From NCBI RefSeq assembly GCF_051020765.1, contig NC_134933.1, positions 1,054,001 to 1,118,000 of the forward strand: a DNA stretch of 64,000 bases, in the 5' to 3' direction. The first letter of the stretch is position 1, and each line of letters opens with the position of its first letter. Source of the DNA: Lasioglossum baleicum. Lineage: Eukaryota > Arthropoda > Insecta > Hymenoptera > Halictidae. This document shows, piece by piece, positions 32,284-44,546 of the stretch. The position numbers were made by a program, and so were the translations under genes. Below the pieces are notes generated by a model, which saw only the letters and a list, made by a program, of their open reading frames with translations, was not told where the DNA came from and searched no databases.

Positions 32284-32512
32284 AGCTCAGCGGAAAGTGG
32301 CGCATCGTCGCCATTAGTCGCCGGACCACCGGAATACATGATCGGCGCATACAGACCGGGCGATTACGAATACGTCGGCGTACCTTTGGAACACTCGCAA
32401 ACGGAAGAGGAATCCAGCGGTCCAAGCACCGCGGAAATAATAGCCAACCAGAGCCAGGATTATGTGGACGAGAAACTCGCCGAGTACCAGGCCACGATAC
32501 AACAACTTCAAA
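32284..32512 (+). CDS. Host gene, second coding exon
   Basis: Continues the frame of the exon at 12286-12642 in phase 0 and ends at CAAA|GTGAGT (32512/32513) in phase 1. It encodes 76 residues beginning SSAESGASSPLVAGPPEYM, then a Tyr- and Gly-containing acidic segment, and finally STAEIIANQSQDYVDEKLAE and YQATIQQLQ, which looks like the start of an alpha-helical coiled coil. The composition follows from the proline-rich exon. No further exon could be found confidently before the end of the window. I do not recognise the protein. Confidence 0.7.
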
Positions 32513-32936
32513 GTGAGTACTGTACCCTGCAAATTTCGTTTCTTCGAAATCTAACATCTCGAGCTCTACCTCCAGATTTAGATTATTTTTGTGAATTTTT
32601 TAGTAGGGTACGTCTACCCCTATTACTGCGGGTGTACGCTTTACGTGTACGTATGTTTGCCCAACGAGATTAAAATACGTAGAAATAAATATCTTTCCGT
32701 GAATAAGTTTGTACAATTCAATGAGATTGTATTCTCGTTGCCAAGGCAAACAAAATTGTCAATTATTCTCATATTGTTATAATCTCAGGATTTAAAAAAA
32801 CATTCTTCATACAAGGTAAAAATATCATAAATTTTTCTTCTAACTCGATCACCAAAAGACTGTTGTTCACATGATTAGACATTCTTTCTATTGCTTTAAA
32901 TTGCACAGACGAAAGTTTTATTATTACGCTCCTCAA
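32513..32936. other. Intron sequence, no feature seen
   Basis: Plain AT-rich DNA between the donor at 32513 and the next palindromic element. Confidence 0.4.
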
Positions 32937-33813
32937 AAGAATTAAGGGATCACTTCTGCGAACCCGAAAAATTGGCCCCCACTTTACGTGATCATAACCC
33001 CGTCAAAAATTGCCGTATCGATATCATTAAACAATGATTTGAAAGCCTGAGACCTCTAGTTTGAGAAGCTGTTGCTGTTGAAGGTTCCACTAAAAAGTGT
33101 TTTGCCTTGTACCATAGACTTTTTAAAATTATGCAATAATCACCGGTCGGTAATGTGTTAAGAATTCCCTGGTATAGAAAATCATTTTATATTGCTTCTT
33201 ATTTATGTTTCAAAGCAACGTTGTAAGTTTTCATAACAGAGTTCCACATATGAATGTTAGCAACGCTGGTACATCCAGTAAGACCGACGGATGACCACAG
33301 TGCAGTGAACATAGTGTTTTATTAAAATTTTCGTTAGGAGCATGTATACTTTATCGCTAAAAAAAAAAAAAAATGTAGCTGTGTGGCTGAATGTCCCCCG
33401 CAAGGGGAAATGTTCCCCGCTGCGCAGTGGCAAATAGGCGAACTTCACAACGATACGGCACCTGTCAAACGATTCGCGTTGCGACAGTTCAGTTTAAAAG
33501 TATAGTGACACAAGTGTATTCACACAAACATATAAACAGTTGTTTTGTATGTTTACTGCTGTAAGAAATAATGGACAGTGCGCACTTTTGACGAGGTGTG
33601 TACTTTACCGTTCAAATGTTGCATCCTTCTCTCGTCGAGTGCGGTCTTTGTTTTCTTATGCGCATCCCCCTGAATTTAGTCACCCGTACAGCTACATTTG
33701 TCAAGCTGTATACTTTATCGCTTTGTAACTTAATTTCGGACTGTACTACAGATGTAATAAGTGCGTATATGTTTAATTATAAAATAAATAGTCCTCACCC
33801 AATGACTGTACTA

Positions 33814-35255
33814 CACTCCTCAAAAGAATTAAGGGATCACTTCTGCGAACCCGAAAAATTGCTCCCACTTTACGTGGTCATAACTTCGTCAAAAATTGCT
33901 GTATCGATATCGTTAAACAATGGTTTGAAAGCCTGAAACTTCTAGTTTCAGATGCTCTGTTTCAAATTGTGGCTATGTTGGTTTTTTACGAACTTATAGC
34001 GAGAAGAAGACAACATTAACGGTTAACAAAAATTTGGTGCAACTGTGGTACTTTACACGGGTAGAAACAAATTTTTTTGATAAATCGCGTTGATATCATT
34101 TGGAAGGGCTATCTTTCCTGTGTAAATTGTGTGGTTGTTGAATATTGTGCGATTTTTTTATTCGAGTTATTCAACATTGAAGTAAATATTTCGAATATTT
34201 CAAATTTTGAGACCAGATTTGAAAACAGCGTGAGAAAATTTACGAGAAATGATATATAGCATGTTAAAAAAAAATTTTTTCCGCGCGTGGTACTGGAGAA
34301 ACCACATTTTCTTGAAATCTACATGTTTAACGAATTTTCTAAACGTTAAAAAACGTTCGTACCATCATCTCCCTATTCTTCCCATATTCTGCAAAGTTTC
34401 AGCTTTAATTTAATAAATTTCATCGCTTTACCTCATTTCTATCGAAAGTTCTTTGATTTTGAATTGAGTTTGGTCCAAATTTTCCACTGTGTATTCGGAG
34501 ATGTCAGGCAGCCGCTGTACGTGGCGCGCTAATTTCTGCGAAGCACTAACTTCAAACACAGCTGCCATAGGTAAAAAATTATCGCAGCGAGTTCATGGGG
34601 TACTCAATCGAATCGGCAGAATCTCTGCTTCAATCTGGCGTTCGCATCATGGTATTACGATCATGTCTCGCCGAGATATAGCGAGTTAAAGGAAAAATGG
34701 AAATTGTACAATATATTTAAGCATATTTTCAGATTCACTTGGCATATCGAAATCTTAATGAAATTGAAAAAACAAAAGAAGTGTCTTGAAGAGAAAGAAA
34801 CGCTCTTTCTATTACTTTTTTGTACAAGATTCTACGATAATATTTTCGCTTTCTGGTGTCAGTTAAAGTTAAGAAGCCCATATTTACTTCAATGTTGAGT
34901 AACTCGAATAAAAAAATCGCACAATAAGCAACAACCACACATTTTACACAGGAAAGATAGCCCTTCCAAATGATATTAACGCGATTTATCAAAAAAATTG
35001 GTTGCTCCCCGTGTGATGTTCCAAAGTTGCACAAAATTTTTGTTAATCGTCAATGTTGTCTTCATCTCGCTATAACTTTGTAAAAAACCAACATAGCCAC
35101 AATTTGAAACAGAGCATCTGAAACTAGAAGTTTCAGGCTTTCAAACCATTGTTTAACGATATCGATACAGCAATTTTTGACGGAGTTATGACCACGTAAA
35201 GTGGGAGCAATTTTTCGGGTTCGCAGAAGTGATCCCTTAATTCTTTTGAGGAGTG
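33814..35255. mobile_element. Inner Tc1/mariner-type palindrome at the dyad centre
   Basis: CACTCCTCAAAAGAATTAAG and its inverse lie between TA dinucleotides (33812-33813, 35256-35257). The flanks are GACTGTAC before and GTACAGTC after, so the uninterrupted target GACTGTACTAGTACAGTC would be a perfect palindrome with TA in the middle. Its own arms match 24136-25114. Its centre holds a fragment of the GCGCACAGTGGG family (34190-34495) and unrelated DNA. Confidence 0.8.
34190..34495. repeat. Fragment of the GCGCACAGTGGG palindrome family
   Basis: GAGACCAGATTTGAAAACAG to CGAAAGTTCTTTGATTTTGA matches one arm of 19896-21285. Confidence 0.55.
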
Positions 35256-36259
35256 TAGTACAGTCATTGGGTGAGGACTATTTGTTTTATAATTAAACAT
35301 ATACGCACTTATTACATCTGTAGTACAGTCCGAAATTAAGTTACAAAGCGATAAAGTATACAGCTTGACAAATGTAGCTGTACGGGTGACTAAATTCAGG
35401 GGGATGCGCATAAGAAAACAAAGACCGCACTCGACGAGAGAAGGATGCAACATTTGAACGGTAAAGTACACACCTCGTCAAAAGTGCGCACTGTCCATTA
35501 TTTCTTACAGCAGTAAACATACAAAACAACTGTTTATATGTTTGTGTGAATACACTTGTGTCACTATACTTTTAAACTGAACTGTCGCAACGTGAATCGT
35601 TTGACAGGTGCCGTATCGTTGTGAAGTTCGCCTATTTGCCACTGCGCAGCGGGGAACATTTCCCCTTGCGGGGGACATTCAGCCACACAGCTACATTTTT
35701 TTTTTTTTTTTTAGCGATAAAGTATACATGCTCCTAACGAAAATTTTAATAAAACACTATGTTCACTGCACTGTGGTCATCCGTCGGTCTTACTGGATGT
35801 ACCAGCGTTGCTAACATTCATATGTGGAACTCTGTTATGAAAACTTACAACGTTGCTTTGAAACATAAATAAGAAGCAATATAAAATGATTTTCTATACC
35901 AGGGAATTCTTAACACATTACCGACCGGTGATTATTGCATAATTTTAAAAAGTCTATGGTACAAGGCAAAACACTTTTTAGTGGAACCTTCAACAGCAAC
36001 AGCAATTTTCATTGTGAACTAACAAGTCACCCTCAATAACGTCATCTAATAGATTCATTTAAGATTGCAATGTAAAAGAAAATTTTTATGCTTTCTTTTG
36101 GCACAGCACAATGATTGAAAATCCTATGAATAGGCTTCCGGAAGGTAAAGTGTTAATATTGATTTATTACGGCAATTTTTGACGGAGTTATGATCACGTA
36201 AATTGGGACCAATTTTTCGGGTTCGCAGAAGTGATCCCTTAATTCTTTTGTGGAGCGTA

Positions 36260-37384
36260 TTTAGATACCTACTTCGATACGAAGGAAAGAAACTTCTTCT
36301 GCCTTTTTCATAAAAAAGATTAAGGCCACAGCATTACGTACATTATCGTGAAGGAGGAATAAATAATATTTAAATAAAGTACGATCGAAGCACGATACCG
36401 CAGTAATTGACACAGTTACCCTAACTCCGGATTTTCGATTATTTTCGCAAATTGGTATTTACTGACGCGGAGACAGCCATTGACAACGATACTCATGAAA
36501 TTGTCAAAAACCGATGTTTTCGTCGCGGTTGCACGATAATTTTGGCAACGACGATGTCAATGGAGATCAGCCAGCCAATTCGGAAATTATATCGGGCACG
36601 GACGTTGGTGTTTCATTCTAAATTCCATTTTCCCCGAGCCTCGAGTGGAAGAACCGGCTGGTAATTTAAATGGACTTTGCACGCGAGATCCAGTTACATA
36701 TATACGTTTATACACTAACATTAAACAGCCGTTGTTGGGGCGATGCGAAACCTAGTCATCCACGATCAAACGCGATAATTCGCGGGAAACTGCTAATTCA
36801 TTCGAGCGACTCGTTTATTATTCCATCTACTCGATCGTCCAGGGACGGAAACTTTTATTGCACAACTGACATTCGCTTAAAGTATCCTCGCAAAAAATTT
36901 ATGCGAAGATGTGCCTCGAAGCGACCATCGAATTCGCTTTAGAAATTCCTGAATATTCGGCCACGCAAAATTTCTTCGTGGCCGAACGACCGACGACAAA
37001 GTAACCGCAGATATTTTGCCAACAGTCTCGAGGAACGTGCGAGATTTCGGTTTGAGAATGATTGTGCCAGAATGCTCGAGCGTTTACATAATTATCAATT
37101 AGTACACCTGTTCGTCAATGCGCTAAGAAAATTCAAACTCGTTTACATATTGCACGTATTTTAGACAATTATAAAATGACCATTTCAATCTTCATCTGCC
37201 TTTTATTGTTTTAGTTTTGTCCTTTTTCAATTCTCAGTCAGATTATAATATGGAAAAAATCTATTTGATAATGAAAAAATTTTATTAGAAGTGTTTAAGA
37301 GAACGGTAGAGTTTTGACCTATGGTTTCTTTTTCACTTTTTTTCCCCGTGACGAGTAGAATGCGATGCATTTTTTTTTATACAA
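36260..37384. other. Unique-looking DNA, no gene seen
   Basis: Moderate GC between 36430 and 37080 (for example CGGGCACGGACGTTGG) with open frames of under 100 codons and no splice-bounded coding signal. It may be unique intronic or regulatory DNA; I see nothing definite. Confidence 0.4.
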
Positions 37385-37545
37385 AATTGTTGACCATCAA
37401 ATTTATACCGTTACCGTTACCGCGCTACCGTTTTGATCAATTACTAATATAGCAATTTTGCAAAAAATTTACTGCTTTCCTGACGTTTCGGTTCAGTTTT
37501 GAACTTTTATCAAAGGTGGAAATTTGCTTCTAAACAGAAATTTAT
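37385..37545. repeat. Left palindrome arm flanking LINE 2
   Basis: Matches 42400-42565 in inverted orientation (TGATCAATTACTAATATAGC, TTTCCTGACGTTTCGGTTCA, ATCAAAGGTGGAAATTTGC). The LINE lies between the arms. Confidence 0.7.
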
Positions 37546-37892
37546 ATTTATATATATATTTTTATATTGAATTTGATCACACAAATTCATTTCTTATCAT
37601 TGAAATTTATGTTTATATATATAATAATAATAATTTGCTTTATTTCAGCCTTACAGCTAAGAAATGCGACTTGGTTTACAATAACGTATCTGTACAAAAC
37701 TATCTTATTTCACACATTCGATCCATACCTTCTCTCATTTATTTCTATGTCGCACACATTCCTACCCTGTCCTACTCTTTTAGTATCCTAATTAACACTA
37801 ACCCACTTACTTCCTTCCTTATTGCCTCTCTCCCCATTCCCTATTCCCTAACTTTTTCATTTTTGGTTTATTCTCTTTGGTTTATTTGTGCA

Positions 37893-40800
37893 CTACTTTT
37901 CTCTTCTTTTCCTCAACTTCTCTAACCACTCTTCAACTTTTCTGTCTTTTCTCCCGCTCACTACATCCTCGAGCCTGATCGTTTCTCCCATTATCCTGCA
38001 ATCCCTTGTCAAATGCTCTAGGTTTCCATACCCGTCTCCACATAGGTCGCATCCTCTTGCCTCTTCCTCCAGCCAGTACCGGTTCCAATTCTCTGAATTC
38101 CCGCATCTTACTCGCGCTGTGAGCTTATGACTGTCCCCTCTACCCGCCCTTCTCAGATAATCTGGCAACATTCCTATTTTTATGTGTTTATATCTTCCAT
38201 TGTATTTGGACTGCTCTATCCTTGTATGCTGTTCTTGCAGTTGTATTTCTCTGTCTCTACACTTTAACCTCTCCGTTATCTCTCTCTCTTGCCTTCTCAA
38301 CTCTTCCACCCCTGCTTGACTCCAACCGTTTCTCTTTAGATATTCCTCCCTTTCTTTTCCGCTTTTGCCCTGCACAATACCAGATTCCTTTTCCTTCAGA
38401 CATTCGTTGACTAACTTTCTCCCACCGTTTTTTCTTACTCCTTCTATGTACTTCCAGGCCCTCATTCCCGTCTCTATTTGTCTCTTCCAGCACCAAATAT
38501 CCTAGAGTACGTACGTCCAGACCTAGTGTCCACTTCAGATACTTCAGCTGTATCCTTTCCACTTCTGCTCTTTCCTTAAAGCCCCATAGTTCCACCCCGT
38601 ATAGTAGTACCCCCAATACCAACCTGTCAAACAAAAACATTCTCATTCGAAAATCGTTCTTGAATTTTCTTTCACCGATTCCCCATACTTGAGCTAAGAC
38701 CACACTCGCTCTCTTTATCCTTTTCTTTATATGTCCTGCTATCTTTCCGTTGCTTCCAAACTTTATTCCTAAATATACGAATTCTTGGACTTCCTTCACT
38801 GCTTCCCTCTTCCACTCCCATCCAGATTTTTTCACTTTTCCTCTCCCCCTTTTAAAAATCATTATCTTCGACTTCTCCGCGTTTAACGTCAATTCCTTTC
38901 TGTCCAGGTACCTTTCCAGTCACTTCATCATACATTTCAGGTCTTCTTCCTTACTTGCCACCGTTATTACGTCGTCTGCATAGGCTAATGACCAGAATCT
39001 TACCTTTCCTACTCTTATTCCTCCTACCAGTCCTTTCCTAAACTCTTCCTCCATGTCTGGCAGATATACATACAGGGTGTCCCAGACCAAGTGTAAGTCC
39101 CGGAAATGGGAGGTTCCTTGGGTCATTTGAAGCGACATTTTCCTCTGAAAAAATGGCGTCCGCGGCTTTGTTTAGCAGTTATTAACGAAAAACACGGACC
39201 AATCAGAGGGCGCCCTGGGCCGCCGCGCGATGTCACGGCGCGGTGTACCGCCAACGCTCTGATGCGAGCGCGGCGCGGCGGCCCAGGCCGCGCTCTGATA
39301 GGTCCGTGTTTTTCTTTAATAACTCCTAAACAAAGCCGCGGACGCCATTTTTGCAAAGGAAAATGTCGCTTCAAATGACCCAAGGAACCTCCCATTTCCG
39401 GGACTTACACTTGGTCTGGGACACCCTGTATAGTGAACAGGGTCGGACTGAGCGGGCAACCCTGTCTAAGCTCCTCCCCCGTCCAGAATTCCTCTGATTC
39501 CCCCTCCTCTGTCCTGACCACGTTCAACGTTTCCTCATATATCTCTTTTACTCTTTCAATTAGTCCTTTTCTTACCCCGCGCTTCTCCATAGTTTCCCAC
39601 ATCTTTCCCCTTTTCACCGTATCGAAGGCTGCTTTAAGGTCCACGAACATGGCGTAAACCTTACCTTTCTTCTCTTTAAGCTCCCTCTCCACTACGTGCT
39701 GCAGGATGTATGCATTGTCTATTGTTCCCCTGTGTCTCTTAAAACCAGCTTGCGTATCTGGTAAAATTCCTGTTTCCTCTATGTCATTTCTTAACCTCTT
39801 GTTTAGTATTGAAACGTATATTTTATATGCAGTGCATAGTAAACTTATTCCTCTGTAATTATTAGGTTTGTTTTCGTCTCCTTTCTTGTATAAGGGGTTC
39901 ATTACCGCTTTCTTCCAGTCCTCTGGGAAGCCTTCCCCTGCCCAAGCTTTCCTGATTATTTCCTTCAGCTTCCATCTTGTACTACCTCCGCTGTGCACCC
40001 AGGCCTCGTTTGGGATTCCGTCACCTCCTGGAGCTTTTTTCTTTTTTAGTTCCCTTATTTGTTCTTCTATCTCCCCCTCAGTCAGATCCTCTTCATCCTC
40101 CTCCTCTGTCATCTGCCCTCTCCTGGCCCCTGTTAATTTCCTATCTGATCCCCCCAGCTTCTCTCTCAAATGGTTCCTCCAAGTTTCTAATTGAATCTTG
40201 TTTTCGTTCCTCGTTTTTCTTTTCCTTTCCTTGTTAATGTATTTCCAAATTTGTCCTTCCACCTTTGCCCTCCTAATTATTTCCTTCTCTTCTTGTTTCC
40301 TCCTTGCTTCCTTTCCTTCGCATAACTTCGTAAGGTTTGCTTTTTCTCGCAGGTAGACTTCCTTGTCACTTTTGCCCTCTTTCCACATTCTGTACTCTCT
40401 GTCCACTTTCCTTTTCGCTCTGGTAAATTCCCTGTCCCACCAATATTTGCTTCCTATCTTCCATTTCCTTATTCTTACCCTTCTTGATTCCATCGAATCC
40501 TTCACCGCCACCTTCACCTCCTCCCAGTCTTCTGTCGTACTTTCATTCTGTGTATATATCCTTTCGCTTGTTCTTTCTAAATATCTTTCTATTGCTTCTT
40601 TGTCCCAACTTAATACATTTTCCATCACTTGTTCCTCCTCCCAGCACTTTCCTCCCTCTGCTGTTATGTCTACTTCTAGCGGTAGGTGATCGGATTCTGT
40701 CCTGCTTCCCACCACTAGCCTTTCTATCCTGTCCCAGCCCCTTTCCTGTCTACATAGGTGAACTCTCCCTTTTCGTCTCCTCTCTTATTTCCATTTAAAA

Positions 40801-41114
40801 TGTGTAATCCATTTTCCTCTGTCAGTCTCAACATTTTTTCTCCCTGACCGTTTCTCACCTTGTCCTTCGACTTCCTCTTTTCCTGTTCTTCTCCCCCCTC
40901 TCCGTTATATAGGCTTCCCTGCTCTCCTATCCTCGCATTGAAGGATGCGACCTATAATTACCACTTCACCCTCTGTTTGATTCAACTGCTCTTCCAGTGC
41001 TTTTGATATTCTATCCATCTCCTGTTTACTGTATACCGTCCATACATTCCATATTTCTTCTCCAACCCCTATTTTTCTTCCTATCAGACCTTCTACTTTG
41101 TCATTTACCTCCAA
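37893..41114 (-). pseudogene. LINE 2 ORF2: endonuclease remnant and reverse transcriptase
   Basis: Reading from 41114, an endonuclease remnant (IWNVWTVYSKQEM, EVVIIG) is frameshifted before the expected DFNAR motif, and its N-terminal third is missing. SDHLPLEVDI opens the next frame (40715-39405), which includes KKKKAPGGDGIPNEA, NNYRGISLL, AMFVDLKAAFDTV and RQGCPLSPTLF. A MITE at 39073-39428 interrupts the coding sequence. After it, AYADDVITVAS appears in the 39138-38920 frame, followed after a stop by the thumb region (38892-38257) and, in a shifted frame, a C-terminal part with CDLCGDGYGNLEHLTRDC, a zinc-binding motif common at LINE C-termini. Multiple shifts and stops make it a pseudogene. 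Confidence 0.8.
39073..39428. mobile_element. 356-bp TA-flanked palindromic MITE in LINE 2
   Basis: CAGGGTGTCCCAGACCAAGT and its exact inverse are flanked by TA (39071-39072, 39429-39430). Arms are almost identical to the centre, which is GC-rich (CGCGGCGGCCCAGGCCGCG). Because it splits reverse transcriptase codons, it is younger than the LINE. Confidence 0.9.
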
Positions 41115-42154
41115 TGACTTCCAGCATCATGATCTATGTATATTTTCTTGCCTCTTAACCTATTTTTGTTCTTCATTATCTTTTGCTCTATCTCCCAGCT
41201 TTTCATGTCCACTATCAATATTTTGGTCTCCTCTTTCCCTCTAGCTTCCACCGTGTTCACACCTCCTTCGATTTGGAATTCTTCTTTTAAATATGCTTCA
41301 ACCCCTCTCTTTGGTTCCTCCTTCCCTACTCTCAACCCTCTTATAACTACCTTGTTTTTCCTATCCCTCCTATCTTGTTCCGCCATTTTCCTCCTAATTT
41401 TCTTTATTACTTGCCATGTTGCGCTGTTCTTGTTTTCTGCTTTACCTCCTTCTCCCTGCTTTGCCCTTTTCTCTATTCTCTCTTCAACCTTTTGTAGGAC
41501 TTCCCCCATGAATTCTATCTTTTCGTTCTCACTTCTCTGTCTTTCCTCCCTCTCCTATTCCTCCCATTTCCTCCTCATTTCCTCCATTTTCAAACATATT
41601 TCCTCTTCCTTCTTTCTCCAACGGTCTTCCATTGTTCCTATTCTATCGGCCAGGCCCTTTATCTCCTTCTTGATTTCTTTTTCCAGTCCTTCTCTTCCTT
41701 TTATTATTTCACTTTTTAGGCTCTCCATTCTTGTCACTAATATATCCACCAATCCTTGCATCTGTTCACCCCCCCCCCCCATTTTCCTACTTCCTTCTGT
41801 GGTGTTTTCTTCAAGTCTGTCTTTTTTGGTGCCTGTCTCTCCCCGCTAACTTCCTTTTCTGTCTCTTCTTGTTTTTCGCTCCCCCATAAATCCGTTATCA
41901 TTCTGTCACTAAGACTATCTCTTTTCCTTTTCTCTGTTTTCTGCTTCTCCTCTATCTTGTCTCCTAACCTCTTCCCTTTCTGGCACCTCCCCCCTTTCCC
42001 CATCTTTCTTTACCGCTCCTTCCCTAACTTCCATCTCTTCCTTCTCTCTCTTTTCTTTTACCGCTTTACTTCCACAGAAGTTCGCTAATCTAGTAACAAA
42101 ACAGTTTTCTACCTTATCCTTACCTGTAGCTGCCTTCTTTACCGGCCAGCCCAC
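41105..42154 (-). pseudogene. LINE 2 ORF1, coiled coil and RRM-like domain, broken
   Basis: Frames 42154-41915, 42003-41737, 41782-41555 and 41509-41105 join into one protein-like sequence. The first half is Lys/Glu-rich with heptads (EMEVREGA, MESLKSEIIKGREGLEKEI), the last 100 residues (RKNKVVIRGLRVGKEE to GKKIYIDHD) resemble the RRM-like domain of L1-type ORF1 proteins. Breaks lie near 41995, at a run of 12 G (41769-41780) and at a stop near 41553. It would be an RNA-binding chaperone. Confidence 0.65.
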
Positions 42155-42399
42155 TCACGCTTTCTCGTGACTTAACCTCACTTCCCTTCTCCAATTTACT
42201 ATCGCTCTAAATTCGCTTCCCTGCCTATTACACTTGTCCCTTCTTTCTCACGGTGGCTAATCACCCTCTGAAACCCGCTCGACCTAACACCTACCTATCC
42301 AGACAAGTTCTCTTCTTACTTTGCTTACCGAATTTTCGTCCTATCTCACATTCCTTTCACACTCATGCACGCCCTCTAACCAAGTCCTATTTATATATA

Positions 42400-42565
42400 T
42401 ATATTTTTGTTTAGAAGCAAATTTCCACCTTTGATAAAGGTTCAAAACTGAACCGAAACGTCAGGAAAGAAGTAAATTTTTTGCAAAATTGCTATATTAG
42501 TAATTGATCGAAACGGTAGCGCCGAAAGCGTCTATAAATTTGATAGCCAACATTTACGATCGATA
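42400..42565. repeat. Right palindrome arm flanking LINE 2
   Basis: Inverse of 37385-37545; includes TTGTTTAGAAGCAAATTTCC directly after the TA-rich LINE border. Confidence 0.7.
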
Positions 42566-42793
42566 ATTGGAATTATTTTAAAATTGTTGACCGTTTGACC
42601 TTGAAATTCAAGGTCAAGGTTAATTTTCCGGCAGCCTTCTTACATCGATTTCCATCAAAACGAGAGTGTAGAATCACGCTATGGTACTAGTACCATATGT
42701 AGTACCATCGCTAGCGACATACAGCAATGTCCCATTCTAAGACCGACAGAGAAAGACTGCTCTATGCCACTTCGCTTACCCATTCCACTGGGG
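42566..42793. other. Spacer with part of an outer inverted repeat
   Basis: AATGTCCCATTCTAAG at about 42727-42742 is the inverse of CTTAGAATGGGACATT at about 44567-44582, so an older repeat may enclose the following two elements. Confidence 0.4.
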
Positions 42794-43443
42794 CAGAGTT
42801 CTCGACAGAAATCTCGCGAATGATTGAATCGATTGATGAAGTTAATCGTCAATCGTTGATTAAATGAAGAAATCGTCGAAAAATCGGCGATTGATTCAAT
42901 CGATTGATTTAATCGTCAATCGTTGATTAAAAAAAGGAATCGTCGAAAAATCGGATGATTTAATCAATTGTTGAAGTTAACCGGCTCACGGTCTATCCAT
43001 AAATTTAATAAGGAGGGAAAGAGAGACAGAGAGAGGGAGCTAGAATAGGAATTGACAGAAATAATAATATATTTCAACAAAAACATGGTCATAGCTTTCC
43101 AGGAATAATAACTTCAAACATAAAAGCACGTAAACAGAGTCTGTATTATAGACCAAATGACAATACACCTGAACTCAGTTTACATTTTTTTCAGTATTCA
43201 TACAGTTCTGATTACGTATTTCATTTCGAAATTTCAGCAGTTAATCATTAATCAATTATCCGATTGACGATTAATCGCAATCGTTAATCGCAATTAACGA
43301 TTAATAAGTATTTAATCGTTAATCGAAATTTTTTAACGATTAATAAGTATTAAATCGTTAAGCACGATTAATTGTTAATTGCGATTAACGATTGAAGTAG
43401 AAATTTAGTCGTCAATCGTTGATTAAATTTTTGCCCAACTCTG
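42794..43443. mobile_element. Probable hAT-type MITE
   Basis: Starts CAGAGTTCTCGACAG and ends TTTTGCCCAACTCTG. The interior is made of ATTAATCGTTAATCG-like motifs. The ends resemble hAT termini but no 8-bp duplication is found (CACTGGGG before, GTTTGGAC after). Confidence 0.45.
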
Positions 43444-43546
43444 GTTTGGACCACTGTGGCGCGGTCCGTGTTTACATGCTGTCCTTTCCTATGTTCGGCG
43501 CGGTCGACGAAGCCACAAAAAGATAGTGTCCTGTTCCGATCTATTA

Positions 43547-43997
43547 GTCCAGTCATTTGATTTAAAAAAAGAGGTTGCCTGGAAAGTTTTCCGGGAGTTT
43601 TGAAAATGGGTAATTTCATATTAGAGATTTCGATGTGCTCTTTCCGAATTTCAACTTTGCCACCTCGTATCTTTGCCGTTCGCGCCGCCATATTGGAAAA
43701 ATGGCGCTTAATAGCAGTTTTTTGACAATATCTCCTTTCCGACTCATTTTACGAGAAAAACATTTATATACAAAATTAAACTAGAGAAAATTTCCTACAA
43801 TTTATGTAATAACAATTGTTTTTGTAAAATCAATAGTTTTAGAGTACGAGCGCCGCAAAGTGTACTTCAACATGCGTTCTGGCTTAGAAACTCATTTCAT
43901 TTTACCACCTTGAGGTAGAGTAAGCGGCGCGTTTTTTTTAAAATGAGAAATTAACATTTTTTTAAATGTTTCCATGTGTAATTTTATTATTATTATT

Positions 43998-44050
<53 letters not shown>

Positions 44051-44544
44051 TTACAATAGAATAAAGACTTAACATAAATTACTAAGAAATTACATGCATA
44101 AAAGAAAAAAAACTATTGGTATAAAGGTACTGATATTATGAGTTAATCCTGCGTAATTTTTTAAATTATTTATTTTGTCTTTACGCACAGTAAAATATTT
44201 TTCGTAAATATACGAAAAACACGTGTTGGTGTAGATGAATAATAGTTTGCGGCTCTCGTACGCCAAAACTATTGATTTTACAAAAAAAATTGTTATTACA
44301 TAAATTGTAGGAAATTTGTTCTAGTTTAATTTTGTATATAAATGTTTTTATCGTAAAATGAGTCGGAAAGGAGATATTGTCAAAAAACTGCTACTAGGCG
44401 TCATTTTTCCAATATGGCGGTGCGAGCGGCATAGATACGAGGTGGCAATGTTGAAATTCGGAAAAAGCACATCGAAATCTATAAAATTACACATTTTTAA
44501 AACTCCTGGAAAACTTCCCAGGTAAAACTACCAAATGGCTGTAC
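43547..44544. mobile_element. 998-bp palindromic TA-flanked element with ATC repeat at centre
   Basis: Ends GTCCAGTCATTTG and CCAAATGGCTGTAC are inverted, with TA on both sides (43545-43546, 44545-44546). Arms share CAATATCTCCTTTCCGACTC and GCCGCCATATTGGAAAAATG in inverted form. A triplet repeat lies at the centre. Related by termini to 12830-15265 and 15321-15997. Confidence 0.7.
43984..44050. repeat. (ATT)n(ATC)n microsatellite
   Basis: A few ATT triplets pass into about 17 ATC triplets. The array ends at the dyad centre (44045) of the surrounding palindrome. Confidence 0.9.
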
Positions 44545-44546
44545 TA

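Larger units (their letters stand above)
32937..36257. mobile_element. 3.3-kb palindromic Tc1/mariner-type element, outer copy
   Basis: Ends CGCTCCTCAAAAGAATTAAG and its inverse (with one change) are flanked by TA (32935-32936, 36258-36259). Long arms, about 32937-33811 and 35258-36257, are near-perfect inverses, including CCCCGCAAGGGGAAATGTTC. Another copy of the same family occupies the exact centre. The arms carry short open frames seen twice, once per strand; these are not genes. The right arm holds about 130 extra bases (36005-36170). Confidence 0.8.
37546..42400 (-). mobile_element. Second LINE, degraded, clade undetermined
   Basis: Minus-strand element with a coiled-coil/RRM-like ORF1 (42154-41105) and an endonuclease/reverse transcriptase ORF2 (about 41114-37893), ending in AT-rich simple sequence (TATATATAATAATAATAA at about 37614-37633) in place of a poly(A) tail. 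It is flanked by two inverted arms of an older palindrome rather than by a target duplication I can recognise. A 356-bp MITE interrupts ORF2. Confidence 0.75.

Noticed and set aside
33540..35529. Mirror-image open frames (MFCMFTAVRNNGQ type)
   Set aside because: They occur identically in both arms of the 32937-36257 palindrome and have no further support.
37888..42088. Plus-strand open frames rich in Ser, Phe and Leu
   Set aside because: They are shadows of the minus-strand LINE frames, whose motifs are clear.
42794..43443. Firm hAT call for this MITE
   Set aside because: The ends look right but the flanking eight bases differ, so it is listed only as probable.
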